A stretch of 64,000 nucleotides of DNA from Symsagittifera roscoffensis (Eukaryota; Xenacoelomorpha; Acoela; Convolutidae), in NCBI RefSeq assembly GCF_963678635.1, contig NC_087070.1, positions 29,550,048 through 29,614,047 of the forward strand, written 5' to 3'. The stretch's first letter is position 1, and every line of letters starts with the position of its first letter. Made by a program: the position numbers and the translations under genes. Shown here piece by piece: positions 1-10,975 of the stretch. The notes beneath the pieces were generated by a model. It had not been told where the DNA came from. It saw only the letters and a list, made by a program, of their open reading frames with translations, and did no database searches.

Positions 1-232
1 TCGAAAGAAACTATCTTTTGAAATACAATTTCCGACAGAAGCAAACCGAGGCGCTTAAGACTATCCAACGCCCCCCTCCCCCCACCACATGACCCGATTG
101 ACAAGACTTTATAGATTTTAAATAAGTATGTAACACTTTTTTTAGAGAACGATTTCAGAGTTGGTCAAACTAAGCACTTGTCAAAAAACTAGCGTATTGA
201 AAGGTACCATGACCATAGAGTTTTGTTTTAAA

Positions 233-2602
233 CGCCCGCATCCAAGTTCAGGCGTAAATAATTGATTATAACGGTTTATTATGATGATTTTTTGACAATC
301 TTAATTGATTATATTTACCAAATATAGTTGTTTACAGGATTTATAACTGATTATAAGCGTGCTATTTTCCAAGAAATTAACATTTTTATAATCGATTAAA
401 ATTGATTATAGTTCTTACAAAAAACTTACAAGAAACAATTATAATCGATTGTGATCCCTTCTTTTACCAAAATTTTGTCATCTCAAAACTATATTCGAAT
501 TATATCTTATGATTTATTATTTTTGTGTCAATAAGAAAATCTCTACAAGAGAGATCTCTTGAACACTTTGGTTCATCTGAACACAAAGTCTTACCTCGAA
601 ACAAAAATTTCCTAGAAATTCCTTCATATTAGTGGAAAGATTCCCGCGGTAGATGAATGAATTATTTTCCGAATCATTCATGAAAATAAATCAATTTTCT
701 GATGTTTTGGTGGTTTAAAAACTTAAAATGTGCATCACAAAACAACTTTGATGGTGAAGAAACTCCATCCAGTTCCAAGCGTTAATAAATGATTATACTA
801 TGATTTTAGTACCAGTCCTACTAAAATTGAGAGTTAATCGATTTTAAACAATTAGGCTCAAATTATAATTTTTTATAATCCATTAAAATCAATTACAATC
901 GATTGTTTTGTTTTCGATACAATTATAATCAATTATAATTGATTATAATCTATTACTTTTCTTCAAAATTCTAATTCATTAGTTTTGCACAAAAATCCAT
1001 CATACTCGATTATAATTGATTATAATCCCTTTGTTTGTCCATTTTGTCTTCGAAGTTTCATCTTAACTGCCTATGTTTTATGCTTTTTATAGACGTTGGT
1101 TCCTATGAAAAATGAGAAAAATGTTTTTAAAAATTTCCAATCAATTCAAATTTATAAGGTGTTTTTTTCGTTTCTTCCCCATTAGAAACATTTTTCTCAT
1201 TTTTCATAGGAACCAATGTCTACAAAAAGCATAAAAAATATAGGCAATTTAGATGCAACTTTGAAGACAAAATGAACAAACAAAGGGATTGTAATTAATT
1301 ATAATCGATTATGATGGATTTTTGTGCAAAACTAATGAATTAGAAAATTGAATAAAAATAATGGGTTATAATCAATTGTAATTGATAATAATTGTATCGA
1401 AAAATAATTTAATAAATAATTGATTATAGACCTTACAAAAAACTTACAAGAAACAATTATAATCGATTATAATCCCTTATTTTGCCAAAACTTTGTCATC
1501 TCAAAACTATATTCGAATTATATCTTATGACTTATTATTTTTGTGTCAATAAAAAAATCTCTACAGGAGAGATCTCTTAAACACTTTGGTTCATCTGAAC
1601 ACAAAGTTTTATCTCGAAACAAAAGTTTCATAGAGATTCTTTCATATTAGTGGAAAGATTCCCGCGGTAGATGGAAAATAAATTTTCCGAATCATTCATG
1701 AAAATAAATCAATTTTCTAATGTTTTGGTGGTTTAAAAACTTAAAATGTGCATCACAAAACAACTTTGATGAAGAAGAAACTCCATCCAGTTTCAAGCGT
1801 TAATAATTGATTATACTATGATTTTAGTACCAGTCTTACTAAAATTGAAAACCAATCAATTTTAAACAATTAGGCTCAGATTATATTTTTTTATTATCCA
1901 TTAAAATCAATTACAATCGATTGTTTTGTTTTCGATACAATTATAATCAATTGTAATTGATTATAATCTATTACTTTTCTTCAAAATTCTAATTAATTAG
2001 TTTTGCACAAAAATCCATCATAATCGATTATAATTGATTATAATCCCTTTGTTTGTCCATTTTGTCTTCGAAGTTGCATCTAAGCTGCCTATGTTTATGC
2101 TTTTTATAGACGTTGGTTCCTATGAAAAGTGAGAAAATTGTTTTTTAAAATTTCCAATCAATTCAAATTTATAAGGTTTTATTTTTCGTTTTTTCCCATT
2201 AGAATCATTTTTCTCATTTTTCATAGGAACCAATGTCTACAAAAAGCATGAAATATAAGCAAATTAGATGCAACTTTGAAGACAAAATGAACAAACAAAG
2301 GGATTGTAATCATTTATAATCGATTATGATGGATTTTTGTATAAAACTAATGAATTAGAAAATTGAATAAAAATAATGGGTTGTAATCAATTATAATTGA
2401 TAATAATTGTATCGAAAAATAGACTAATAATAATTTTTTGTAATTGATTATAATGGATTACAAATAATTATAATATGATCCTAAAAAGAGAAATTACAAT
2501 CGACTATTAATTGTTTAACATCGATTGTTTCTCAATTTTAGTAAGACTGTTACTAAAATCACAGTATAATCGATTATTAACTTTTGAAACTGGATGCGGG
2601 TG
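233..2602. repeat. Foldback-like inverted-repeat element, copy A
   Basis: The outer ends are inverted relatives: CGCCCGCATCCAAGTT near 233 and AACTGGATGCGGGTGGG near 2,586-2,602. Inside, the sequence is saturated with the self-complementary decamer GATTATAATC and variants (AATTATAATT, ATCGATTATAAT). There is no open reading frame. A 909-1,404 segment is a palindrome of about 495 bases centred near 1,157; a second similar palindrome lies about 1,020 bases downstream. This architecture fits a foldback or MITE-like non-autonomous element; the superfamily is not identifiable by eye. Confidence 0.7.
414..2450. repeat. Tandem repeat, about 1,019-bp unit, two copies
   Basis: The landmark TTACAAAAAACTTACAAG starts at 414 and again at 1,433, a period of 1,019 bases, with the following sequence aligned throughout each unit. 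Each unit carries one long palindrome. Copy B of the duplication has three such units. Confidence 0.85.
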
Positions 2603-2985
2603 GGATCAGCTTTGTATTACTTTCATTTATTGTTTTATAGCCAGTGCTTAGATTGTTCAATAGCCAGTGCTTAGAGTGCGAACCCATTATCTAGTGCATC
2701 ATTAGATTATAAAGCACACGAGTTCATTATGGTTCCGTGCCTTTTTTGAAAAAAAATGCAACATTTGAAAGGCAAGTCCAATATTTAAATATTGCACTAG
2801 TGTATCATTTGTTGCACTTATTTTTCAAAAAGTAATTGAAATACTAAAGCAATATGTAGGAGATAAGCAACAGCTATATATTGCATTGAGAAACTTGGTG
2901 AATAAATCGAGACACGCAAGTAGTATAGATATACGACACTGGGATCGGGGCGGTGATCCCGACAGAAATCATTGCTTATAGATGA
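2603..2985. other. Spacer between foldback and Polinton
   Basis: No ORF or RNA gene seen. It holds a short direct repeat (TAGCCAGTGCTTAGA, twice near 2,640-2,670) and a GC-richer patch near 2,940 just outside the Polinton terminal repeat. The same spacer, slightly altered, lies at 49,371-49,737. Confidence 0.6.
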
Positions 2986-3380
2986 TCCCTAATGATCCCC
3001 GTGTAAAATATTGATCCCTAATGATCCCTGTGTAAATTATTTATGCCTAATGAACCCTATGTATAGTTTTGTACTTAGCGATCCTTATGTGAAAATTGTG
3101 TTGGTTAAAAACAAAATCGTTCTATGCATTGAGGCAATATATTTTTTTCGCCACTAGATAGGCAAGCTATGTTGTATTTCAAATGAACTAAAATTGTGCA
3201 ATGCGTTTTGCTGTTGAAGTTCTTTGCGAATTGGTTCTTTCAATGTTTCTACAAACTCTATGGTCTTGGTGAAATTAGTTATTAAATGAAACGGTTGAAT
3301 TATACACACAATCTTCTAAAACAAGTGTCGTTTGAAGGCACCAAAAGCAGTTTGGGTTCAATTCCAATATGAAAATTCTC
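2986..3380. repeat. Polinton left terminal inverted repeat, copy A
   Basis: The segment is the reverse complement of 61,316-61,692; long blocks such as TTGTGCAATGCGTTTTGCTG and GGCACCAAAAGCAGTTTG match. The outer part contains short repeats of TGATCCCTAATGATCCC. The exact outer base is uncertain because these short repeats blur the edge. Confidence 0.8.
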
Positions 3381-3502
3381 AAAACCACTCCAGATAAAAA
3401 AATGTAACACAAAACCAAAAGTGGATTGAAAGTAGCCCGCCATTACCCAACTGTAAAAAAAACGTAGAAGTCAAGTATAATTTAAAACACTGATTCACAA
3501 CA

Positions 3503-4551
3503 TTAAATTTTGTTTTTAACTTGAATCAAACACACAACTTTAGAGTTTTTTAAATTTATTTTGCGTCTCTTTGACCGCGGTGCTGAATCTTCAACTGCTT
3601 CGCGGTCGAGGAACCATTCATCATCCGAAGAAGAAAAAGAAGTGACTGCATTTGTATCAACCAAACCATCATTTTCGATAGTGTTCTCAGCAATTTCCAT
3701 GACACGAACTCTACCTGGATCTGGAGCTTCGTAGCTGGTGACATTATTTAACAGGTCTCTCAACGATCGGATAGGTTGAGTGTTCAACACCCGAAAAGCT
3801 ATCTCTGACCCGTATTTCGTATCTTGCGTAAAAATTTCTTCCTGGTCTAAGTTCTCCGGATCCCAGTCGACTATCTTATTTTTTTTTCCTCAAAAAATTT
3901 CAGTCAAACGTCTATATCTTCTCCTTCGTGTTGACTGGTGCTAATTGTTTCACTCATGTTCCTTTAATTATTATCATTGTAACTGTAACCATCATCATCA
4001 TGATTGCTATCGGTATCATCAGTAAAGATAGAATCATTCATGCTTCTATAGTGACCGTATGGCAATGTAGAGATACTATCGCTTGTCATCATAGACTGAC
4101 GAAGCGATTTTATTTGCTCAAACAGTGTTCAGAACATGCCTCTCGGAGATGATGCGAGTATTTTCGGCTCGTACAAGGGTTTCAGAGATGAGAGTTTTGA
4201 TGTACTCATGAGTTAGCAACCGTTGAGTCACCAAAAGTTTCAAAGTTAAGTAAGATCCAAATACTCCTGAGCTTTTTCAAGTGCTGTTAGCTTTCGCTTT
4301 TTTGGCCCTAGACATAGCGAAGGAGTCAACTTTTCCATGTGATTACTCACTGCTGCTACCGGGGTGTGCGTTGGAGTTGAACAACCTGGTTCATCAAGCC
4401 ATGGTGACACTGTAGAGGAAGGATTCGGGGTAAATAATAATGGTGACTCAACATGCCCCATTCCCCATAGACGGTCAGAAACTTCAATTTCACCAAAGTA
4501 TTGTAACTGATTTTTATACATCTGAGTAACATAACAATCGTATTTAAACAA
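3503..4551 (-). pseudogene. Broken Polinton accessory gene, unknown function
   Basis: Minus-strand reading frames at 4,246-4,551 (about 101 codons) and 3,503-3,790 (95 codons), joined by open stretches in shifted frames, look like one gene of roughly 330 codons reading toward the left terminal repeat. The downstream part is acidic (SSSDDEW) and ends with a basic patch (SKRRK) that could be a nuclear localisation signal. In this copy an enlarged T-run near 3,880 breaks the frame. Copy B (50,258-51,303) is intact at this site but broken elsewhere, which supports a once-functional gene. I recognise no family; it could be a regulator or DNA-binding accessory protein. Confidence 0.55.
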
Positions 4552-5372
4552 AAAGTTTTCTACTAATTTTGTTAAAATTGAAAAATCAATCTGAAATGCA
4601 AGAGGTTTGTCAGGGCCGTTTATAATCCAAAACTTGTGAGATAACTCAAATATTTGATTTGACTTTTTCGTTTTTTTTTGTCATCTTTAAGGTAAATTTT
4701 GAATGAACAGTTTCATAAAAAATAGTTCTTTCGTGATTCAAAAATCCGGCAAAATTATAGCACGGCATTTTTGAAGAACCTTCACAAGAAAATAACAAAC
4801 GTAACGAGGAAAGAAAAGAAATTAAAAAGAATTGGGAAAACTCCTCAAGAGAATAAAATAGAGATTGGCGTTCTAAAATTAGAAAAATTAGGACCTCCTA
4901 AGTTGTCTCTTATCAGTTTACTAAGGGAGGGCGTGTAAGTTATTGGTGTTGCTTTGCACGGTTTTCTATGTATATTTTTTTTGAACACATTCAAACAAAT
5001 AGCTTGTATAATATCTATGAATATTGCGATTTAGGACGCCCATTAAATTTCTTATCAGTTGCACATGCTCAAAACACTGATCCACTTGAAACAAATTGCA
5101 AACGAAAACATTTGCGAAATAAGGTACATGTGTGCTTATGTTGAAATAGATGCTTATGTCTTTTGCAAACCTGTACAATCAATTGAACCATTTCTTACTA
5201 TTCAATTTTGAAATCAAGTTACCTTGAAAACTTACTCGTTACAAGGAATGAAACGAGAACGAACACCACAGCAATTGCAGATAAAGAATTTGGCGATTGC
5301 TATTTCGATTTTTCGGAAAACAGTAAAATATTAGTGTGTGCTACATTGAAAAAAAAATGACCAAACTGGTAC
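4552..5372. other. Intergenic stretch, no confident gene
   Basis: About 820 bases separating the minus-strand gene from the plus-strand gene set. A weak 60-70 codon frame exists on both strands near 4,966-5,178, but neither has a convincing start or family signature. It may hold divergent promoters; none can be identified by eye. Confidence 0.4.
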
Positions 5373-5382
5373 ATATGTATTT

Positions 5383-5610
5383 TTGAAAGTTTTCAAAAAA
5401 TCAACTGAAGACGTTGAACTAGAATGTGTACAACGATTTTCCTTAAACAGCGAAGAATTTTCAAAATTACTAAAATCGGGAAAATCAATCCGAGCGCAAA
5501 CGAGTGAAACTTCTCATACTGTTGAAAATAAAGAAAACCTAAAGTCTTATGATAAACGTGCCAAAAAATCTCAACTTTTCTCAAATACAAACGATTTCAA
5601 GCACGACTAG
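5383..5610 (+). pseudogene. Small conserved Polinton ORF, unknown
   Basis: This 75-codon plus-strand frame is matched at 52,136-52,363 in copy B, with changes that keep it open and the same stop position. It has no upstream ATG, so it is probably the 3' portion of a longer decayed gene. It is rich in Lys, Ser and Glu and has no recognised domain. The Polinton accessory region is its only context. Confidence 0.4.
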
Positions 5611-5629
5611 AATTAATATTTCGTCTCAA

Positions 5630-6135
5630 AATGTTCGAAGCTGTGTTATTTGATTATTTCAAAAAATTTCAACCAATTTTTAATTTGTTATTACTAAAAA
5701 AGGTCCTATTTTTATCTATTTTCAAACATAATCTTCAAGTAGCCACTTCAAAACTGAGTATTGCTTTTTTCAGTTGAATTTGAAAAAACTCTATTGCAAT
5801 ATTCCGATTCAAGCCGATTCAGAGGAGCAATTAAACCACAATTTTTTCCTCCCCAAAAATGTTTTCAGTGTTCTTTGCATTTTCACTTGCTTCAAATATT
5901 TAGTTCCCCTGCTAAATATGTCAAAGGAAACGGTTCTTTATTTAACAAACGTAAACTAGATTTCACTTTTTCATCAAAACCTGTTGCAGCCGGTCTCCAT
6001 TTGTTAGATTTCACTGCCATCAAAAAACATTTACCCAATTTATTGCTTTCTGCATTGTCATCGAACAAACAAACTTCACCAAATCAAAACTGCTTCGAAG
6101 AAACACTCAGAAAGCAGGCACGTTCAAACAGATGA
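5630..6135 (+). pseudogene. Broken Polinton accessory gene, unknown
   Basis: Two overlapping plus-strand frames (5,637-5,959 and 5,761-6,135) are conserved at 52,384-52,889. The coding signal seems to pass from one frame to the other near 5,850-5,900, as expected for a frameshifted gene of about 165 codons. The second half is rich in Leu, Lys and Ser (motif DFTAIKKHLPN). No family recognised; it does not show motifs of DNA polymerase B. Confidence 0.4.
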
Positions 6136-6136
6136 G

Positions 6137-6301
6137 ATGGATACAGATACAATAAAAAAATTTGAAAGATTAAATAATGGACCCCATTCTGCCGCTTTTG
6201 TAAAATAATGGATATTTTGACAAGTGAATATGGAAATTTCGATGTAGATAATCATGTTTTATTAGCTAAATATATTGTTGAAGAGAAAATTACGTTTTAT
6301 T
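6137..6301 (+). pseudogene. Small Polinton ORF, frameshifted copy
   Basis: It corresponds to the intact 56-codon frame at 52,890-53,058. Here one base is missing in the motif coding for HSAAFC (near 6,192), which shifts the frame. Product unknown. Confidence 0.4.
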
Positions 6302-6442
6302 GATACTTTTCTCTAAACCTCTTTTTTATGCTGAGTTTGGTAGACTTAGTTTTAACTTTCCGATCGAAACTTCATCATATTTTCATTGATATAAAAACAC
6401 AGCATCCAGATAAATCAATCAGATTTAAGTATTTTTAGCCCC

Positions 6443-6754
6443 TTGTTTGTATTTGGATGCTGCCATATTTTCGGTTTTGTTTTGAAAAACAGACCTTATG
6501 GTGGTTTAATTGGAATAGACAGTTCGTCGCTCGACAGACACTTGAAACAATTCAAATTCCTTAGAGAACTTGTTATATTGCATGACTCAGCAGAATATTT
6601 ACAAGAAAAAAATACCGGACCTGAGTACACACATGTTCTGCCTTGTCCAATAACAAACTGTTACCCAGTTCACGTGACAGGTATTGCGTTTCAAAGTGTG
6701 TTCAAAGGTTTTGTTACAGCATTCAAAGCGTTCTTTCTTCTGTTGGAATGTTGA
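6443..6754 (+). pseudogene. Polinton accessory fragment, unknown
   Basis: A 103-codon frame open in this copy; copy B (53,198-53,508) has an in-frame stop. Motifs visible: RPYGGLIGID and a C-terminal hydrophobic run (GFVTAFKAFFLLLEC). There is no ATG, so it is probably an internal fragment. Function unknown. Confidence 0.4.
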
Positions 6755-6847
6755 GTGAAATTCATGTTAACCCAAAAGAAAACTAAAAATTTGTTATTCA
6801 ACCGTTTCACCATTATTTTAGATATTGAATGATTTACATGTAGTTTA

Positions 6848-7355
6848 AAAACCTTTCCTCATTAGGGAACTTTCCGTTTGCTCTGCTGATACTTTTGATA
6901 CAACTCATATTCTGCCACCAGTTTCATTCAACAATTTATCAAAAGAAGAGAAAAAAGCTTACAATTGGGTATCTAAAATTCTGCACGGGATTCGTTGGGA
7001 CGAATGTGAATACCCTTACTCTTATTTGGATCAATTCGTGACAGCATTCGTTTGCGGCGGAACCCAAACTCCCCTTTTTTGGCTAAAGGTACAAAAAAAA
7101 TCTGTTTTATTAGCTGAAAACTTGAAACTACCCGTGACAAATTTGGAAGATGTTGGCTGCCCAAAAATTGAACAGTTATTGAGTCAAGAAAAACATTTTT
7201 GCAAACAACATTCTTATTTACTTCCCTCGCATCAATTGTTAAAACATTATACACGTAGAAAAATCAAAGTTTTTTTCGATTGGATACAAAATGAACTGGC
7301 CAATGATGCGAGCGATCTTCTCTCCAAATTTGGTGGTTTACGCTTCGATGACTAA
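6848..7355 (+). pseudogene. Cys/His-containing Polinton accessory protein
   Basis: An open plus-strand frame of about 168 codons without an ATG. It contains HGIRWDECEYPYSYLDQ, then NLEDVGCPKI, then HFCKQHSY and FFDWIQNEL near the C-terminus. The spaced Cys and His residues suggest a small metal-binding or nuclease-like fold. The block looks like a protein I have seen beside transposon genes in invertebrates, but I cannot name its activity. Copy B (53,618-54,113) has a one-base insertion at the LDQ position. The preceding 6,443-6,754 fragment may belong to the same gene. Confidence 0.5.
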
Positions 7356-7614
7356 TTAGAGTCCTGAAAACAATTTAACACCAAGAGTTAAAGCAACCAA
7401 GAGTTAAAGCAACTCTTACTTGGACAGGCATATTAGATTGTCGAGGAAAACCTCTCAGGCAAAAACGCGAGCAATTACACTGAGCAATATCGAAATCGAT
7501 AATTTACGGAAAATCTTTACAATTCGTGACTACTTTCACCTGTACACTGTCCAGACTCCAGGAATTTCGACAATCAAATTAGTTGTTCAACCTTAACCTG
7601 TAAGGGCTGCAACC

Positions 7615-7838
7615 TAAGCTGGGAGAGAGAAGATAAATCCACTTGCATGCCCAACAGCAGAACTGTACGAATTAGTCAGAACTGATTACGTTGAAGAAAT
7701 ACATTTAGCTCGAGCCACCATCAGAGTTCCTGCTCATTTTGCTGTAAAATTCCAATGTTATTGTAATCATGAAAAGTTGAAAAGTTATGAATTCTTCTTT
7801 GTTGAACAAGGAGCTGATTTGCCTGTTGAACTGAAATA
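7615..7838 (+). pseudogene. Polinton accessory fragment, unknown
   Basis: An open frame of about 70 codons ending at a TAA (7,836-7,838), with motifs TAELYELVRTDYVEEIHL and PAHFAVKFQCYC. It is conserved at 54,380-54,597 with the same stop. No ATG is apparent at a sensible place and no family is recognised. It lies just before the packaging ATPase. Confidence 0.4.
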
Positions 7839-8208
7839 AAAAAGGCACACATACACCAAACTTTGTGAATATTAATAATTATTTTTATTGATTGCTTTCA
7901 TTTTTATTTGATTTTGTGTGATTACTAGTTGATAACATGTCGTTTTTCAAAATTTGAAAATTCAAAAACGTTTTGCCAAAAGAAAACGCACAAGATGTGA
8001 ATTTAACAGATGGGAATTTACCAAAAGGGTTATTAGAAGAAATCAGAACCGGAAACGTAGAAAAAATGTTCGGATAAATATGAAAGACAAAACATAGCAA
8101 GAAATATAATCAAATACAAACCAACCGGTCAGAGAAAAAAAGCAATTTGTATGCTGTTCTAAATATCAACCTTGATACATATAAGCAAAAAAGTCTTCTA
8201 GTAAACAC

Positions 8209-8949
8209 ATGGAAATTGAAGAAACCACCGTCGAGAACAATAATTGCGACTCTGTGGACATTGGTGGTGCCGAACAGTCAATATCTTTTGGAAATTTGGA
8301 ATTTCAGTTTTTCTTCCGTCTGCAGAAGTTGTCTTTTTCACACAAGTCTGTTTTATTTTCATTTCGGAGGTACATTCTATCCATCAAATAACAAGATATA
8401 TATATTTTTCATTTTCACGATCAACCCAAATACCGTTCCTTTGTTTCTCAAACAAAGTTGATAATGAATTTGTTAATTGTCCAGCTTTGGAATTGTTATT
8501 AACTTACAAGATTGCTTAATTGTTTTTGATGATACCTGCGAAGAACTTTTTGATGAAAAAGACTTCGTTATATTAGCTACAGCAGGTCGATATAAAAATG
8601 TTCGTGTTTTTTTTTTGTCAAGCATAATTTATTTCAGCAGAGTAAACAATCACGGGCAATAGATTTGAATACAACTAACTTGATTTCGTTCACATAACAT
8701 CGAGACAGACATTCAACAAATTGATTGTTTAGGCAGATAATTGAATAATGCTAAATTCCTCCGTCATGTGTATCAGTTGGCAATGAAAAAAGATTTCGGT
8801 CAATTGTTGATAGATTTAGATCCGAAAACTTCAGAAAGTCTTCGTTATTGTCAAACATAGTTCCACCGTCGCCAACCATTTTCTTTTTACCATCCTCAAA
8901 AGCAGTCATCACATCTCTTCAAAAGGAAAGAGTAAGAATTGTATACTGA
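8209..8949 (+). pseudogene. Polinton packaging ATPase (FtsK/HerA type), broken
   Basis: A plus-strand gene of about 245 codons begins at a real ATG (8,209) and is spread over shifted frames. The Walker B-like LIVFDDTCEE is followed by a block shared by Polinton genome-packaging ATPases (GRYKNVRVFF, then KQSRAID). A C-terminal part carries DLDPKTSESLR, with a FFLPSS-type tail in copy B. A Walker A loop is not recognisable near 8,290-8,400, where the frame is damaged. The family pumps DNA into capsids in related viruses. The frame order is the same in copy B at 54,970-55,712. Confidence 0.65.
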
Positions 8950-8984
8950 AGCAAATGCTCAATAGTCAGCCTTCTAGATGAATT

Positions 8985-9170
8985 TTGACAACAGCTGATT
9001 CAAACTTTTTTAGATTACTTTGCGATTGCTTGGTAATTAATTTTCTTGGGCATGTTCCAGCTCACAAAAATTTCATCGAGAGTAAGAAAGTACCATTTGA
9101 AAAAATTGTTGACCATAAGGTTATCATCCGAGAAAAACGAAGTTTTGGCAAGCAAAATTTCACTGGTTAA
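8985..9170 (+). pseudogene. Small basic Polinton protein
   Basis: About 61 codons with the pattern CDCLVINFLGHVP, a central Lys/Ile-rich part and IREKRSFGKQNFTG at the end. This CDCL...GHVP...REKR layout resembles a small basic protein commonly found between the ATPase and capsid genes of Polintons. There is no ATG, only a TTG-initiated frame, so it is probably truncated. Copy B: 55,746-55,931. Confidence 0.45.
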
Positions 9171-9220
9171 ATCAATCGAAAAATTGTGTTACATTTATGT
9201 GAAAAACTAGAACAATAGGC

Positions 9221-10015
9221 ATGTATGCTGAAAAATTCATCCACTTTCCTCGCGAGATATATGCTCAAGATGAAAAAACTGTACCACAGTCCCAAATCCT
9301 TCATACTACATCAGCCAATAGCACAATCATCTCAACTGAATTACCTAGAGCGATTTCGTGAACGAAATACCAGCCGTAACTCTCCACCACCCTTGAACGC
9401 AATCCTTACTTTAACCCCTAATGTTCTCAAACCGGATCCTTGAAAAAGAAAACTATCTGCACTTACTAGTTTCAGTGGAGAAGGTGACGATGAAGCAGAA
9501 AAAGATGTTGAATCAGACAAAATCTGCAGCAAACGAGTTCAAAGGGAATAGAAAAAGACTATGAAAATAATTGAAAAACCGCTGAAGTGTTTCGATAGGT
9601 TATGGAATCCATTCAAGGCCTATTGGAAGCTAATAAATTGGAAAGAGCAAACATAGTGCCCTAAATTTAGACGATGATATGTTTCAATTCAAGGAAAACA
9701 AACACACATTAAAATTTAATCTTTTTTGTACGATACACAATAAAACACAAAAAACCTGAGGATGTACTTCAACCTAACATTTTGAAAGAAGTGAATCTTG
9801 ATCCTAGTTAAGTGTCCAACAATTATGCCAAAAAATTTCTCCGCTCGCTTAAGATTGAAGCAGCTCAGCCCTCGACTTCGTCCTTTGTCTTCGACAGTCC
9901 GTATGAAAGCAGTAAAGAATCGTTTGCGAAGTCAACATATGAATGGAAATCCTACTATCGGTGAAGAAAAGAAACTCAAAACACTTTGCTCGAAAGTTCC
10001 AATTTGGTAAAGTAA
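9221..10015 (+). pseudogene. Broken Polinton gene upstream of integrase
   Basis: An ATG at 9,221 opens a frame beginning MYAEKFI and containing the block PREIYAQDEKT; a stop comes after about 46 codons. Coding-like stretches continue in other frames to about 10,015: an acidic part with SFSGEGDDEAEKDVES, then a Ser-rich part resembling SLKIEAAQPSTSS. The same pattern occurs at 55,982-56,775. It sits directly before the integrase gene in copy B. No firm function; such Ser/Glu-rich proteins beside Polinton integrases are uncharacterised. Confidence 0.45.
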
Positions 10016-10048
10016 AAAAACTTAAAAAATGCTAGTTATTTGATAAAC

Positions 10049-10975
10049 GATAGCGTAATTGAGCAAAAACAATTAATTGCAATGAAAGAATGTTGAAAAT
10101 CAATTACTGCAAATAATTGCAAGTAATTGCGATGCTTCATGATCCTGAGTTTATCGCGAAGGAAACGCCCTCTTCTGCCCAGAATGACTCGTTCAGTTTT
10201 AAAACCAGCTGCATCTCTAAATTTTGCGGCAACAGACTTTGCCGCAAATCGTTAAATGAATGTTCTGCACCTGAGAAAAATCTCTCGATCAGGTTAGCTA
10301 TGGGCAGAATGAACTTTGTATTGTTGAAACTGCTTTTAACAGTTTTTTGAGACATCTCGAGTCTCTTCTCTTTTTGATAACTGCTGCGGCGAAGTCGTCT
10401 GTTTTGTAATGGTCTTCCTCAACGTCGGTTGGAACTGACTTCGTTCATTACACCTGACAATAAGGCTTTTTTTTGGTTGATTGCAGCACATTTTTTTTGG
10501 TTGTTTTTAACTTTCACGATAGCTTCCTCAAAATTCGGGCTGTGAACAAAATTCGCATCTGCTGAGATATTTTTGCCAAGTTGATATCCTGGTGTTTTAA
10601 AAAAGCTAAATCGAGTAACTCAGGAACAACCCACATGTCGATCTTTTCCCGTTGGAGAGCTTTCGTGACCGAATTCGAAGAATTGAAAAGTTTTGTTGGA
10701 TCCGTTATTTATAAATTCTCGGCAGCATTAGGAAAGTAATGGATTCGCCGCAGGTTCCCCGCAAATGCTGCGTTGAGTAAGAATGGACGAAGTTTCTAGT
10801 AACGAAGTCTTGACACTTTATTAGAGGATAACTATGATAATTTAATTTCGGTTCGTTTAGAAGCTTTTTTTGAAAAAGTGAAAAAATGCTCAAATGTCGC
10901 CCACTAAAACAAGCTCTGCAGAAAAAAAACCTGAAACTGCAAATTTCTTGTGTCTAAAATTTAAATTGTAAAAAC
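10049..10975 (-). mobile_element. hAT transposon remnant 1
   Basis: About 900 bases repeated at 44,787-45,608 (with its first 34 bases at 32,623-32,656, left of E2). Shared sequence starts at GAGCAAAAACAATTAATTGC and ends near CTTGTGTCTA. The minus strand encodes a decayed hAT transposase C-terminus. I see no terminal inverted repeats or 8-bp target duplication, so both copies are probably truncated. Confidence 0.6.
10137..10900 (-). pseudogene. hAT-family transposase C-terminal part, broken
   Basis: The minus-strand frame at 10,137-10,355 contains LPIANLIERFFSGAEHSF followed by LRQSLLPQNLEMQLVLKL, the hallmark order of the hAT C-terminal dimerisation domain (a conserved S/G...R motif, then a run ending in L..LK). 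Upstream pieces in shifted frames, for example KALQREKIDMWVVPELL near 10,610-10,670, continue the protein toward 10,900. Frameshifts and stops make it non-functional. hAT transposases cut and paste DNA; this one cannot encode an intact enzyme. Confidence 0.65.

Larger units (their letters stand above)
1..10048. repeat. Segmental duplication, copy A
   Basis: Bases 1-10,048 run parallel to 45,738-56,845 in the same orientation, by eye about 96-98% identical outside a copy-number difference in the foldback array. The homology starts at the window edge, so the true left limit lies outside. It spans a C-rich tract near 70-85, the foldback array, a spacer and the left part of a Polinton. Because about 3 kb of DNA outside the Polinton terminal repeat is duplicated too, this is better explained by duplication of a chromosomal block than by two separate insertions. 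Homology ends at a TATTTGATAAAC stretch, after a roughly 50-base deletion relative to copy B. Confidence 0.9.
2986..10048 (+). mobile_element. Polinton/Maverick, left part, truncated (copy A)
   Basis: The left terminal inverted repeat and the first seven kilobases of a Polinton are present, in the same gene order as the full copy at 49,738-61,692. The element stops in what would be the start of the integrase gene, where hAT-related sequence begins. The integrase, capsid and protease part was not found between here and copy B. All genes carry frameshifts or stops. Confidence 0.8.
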
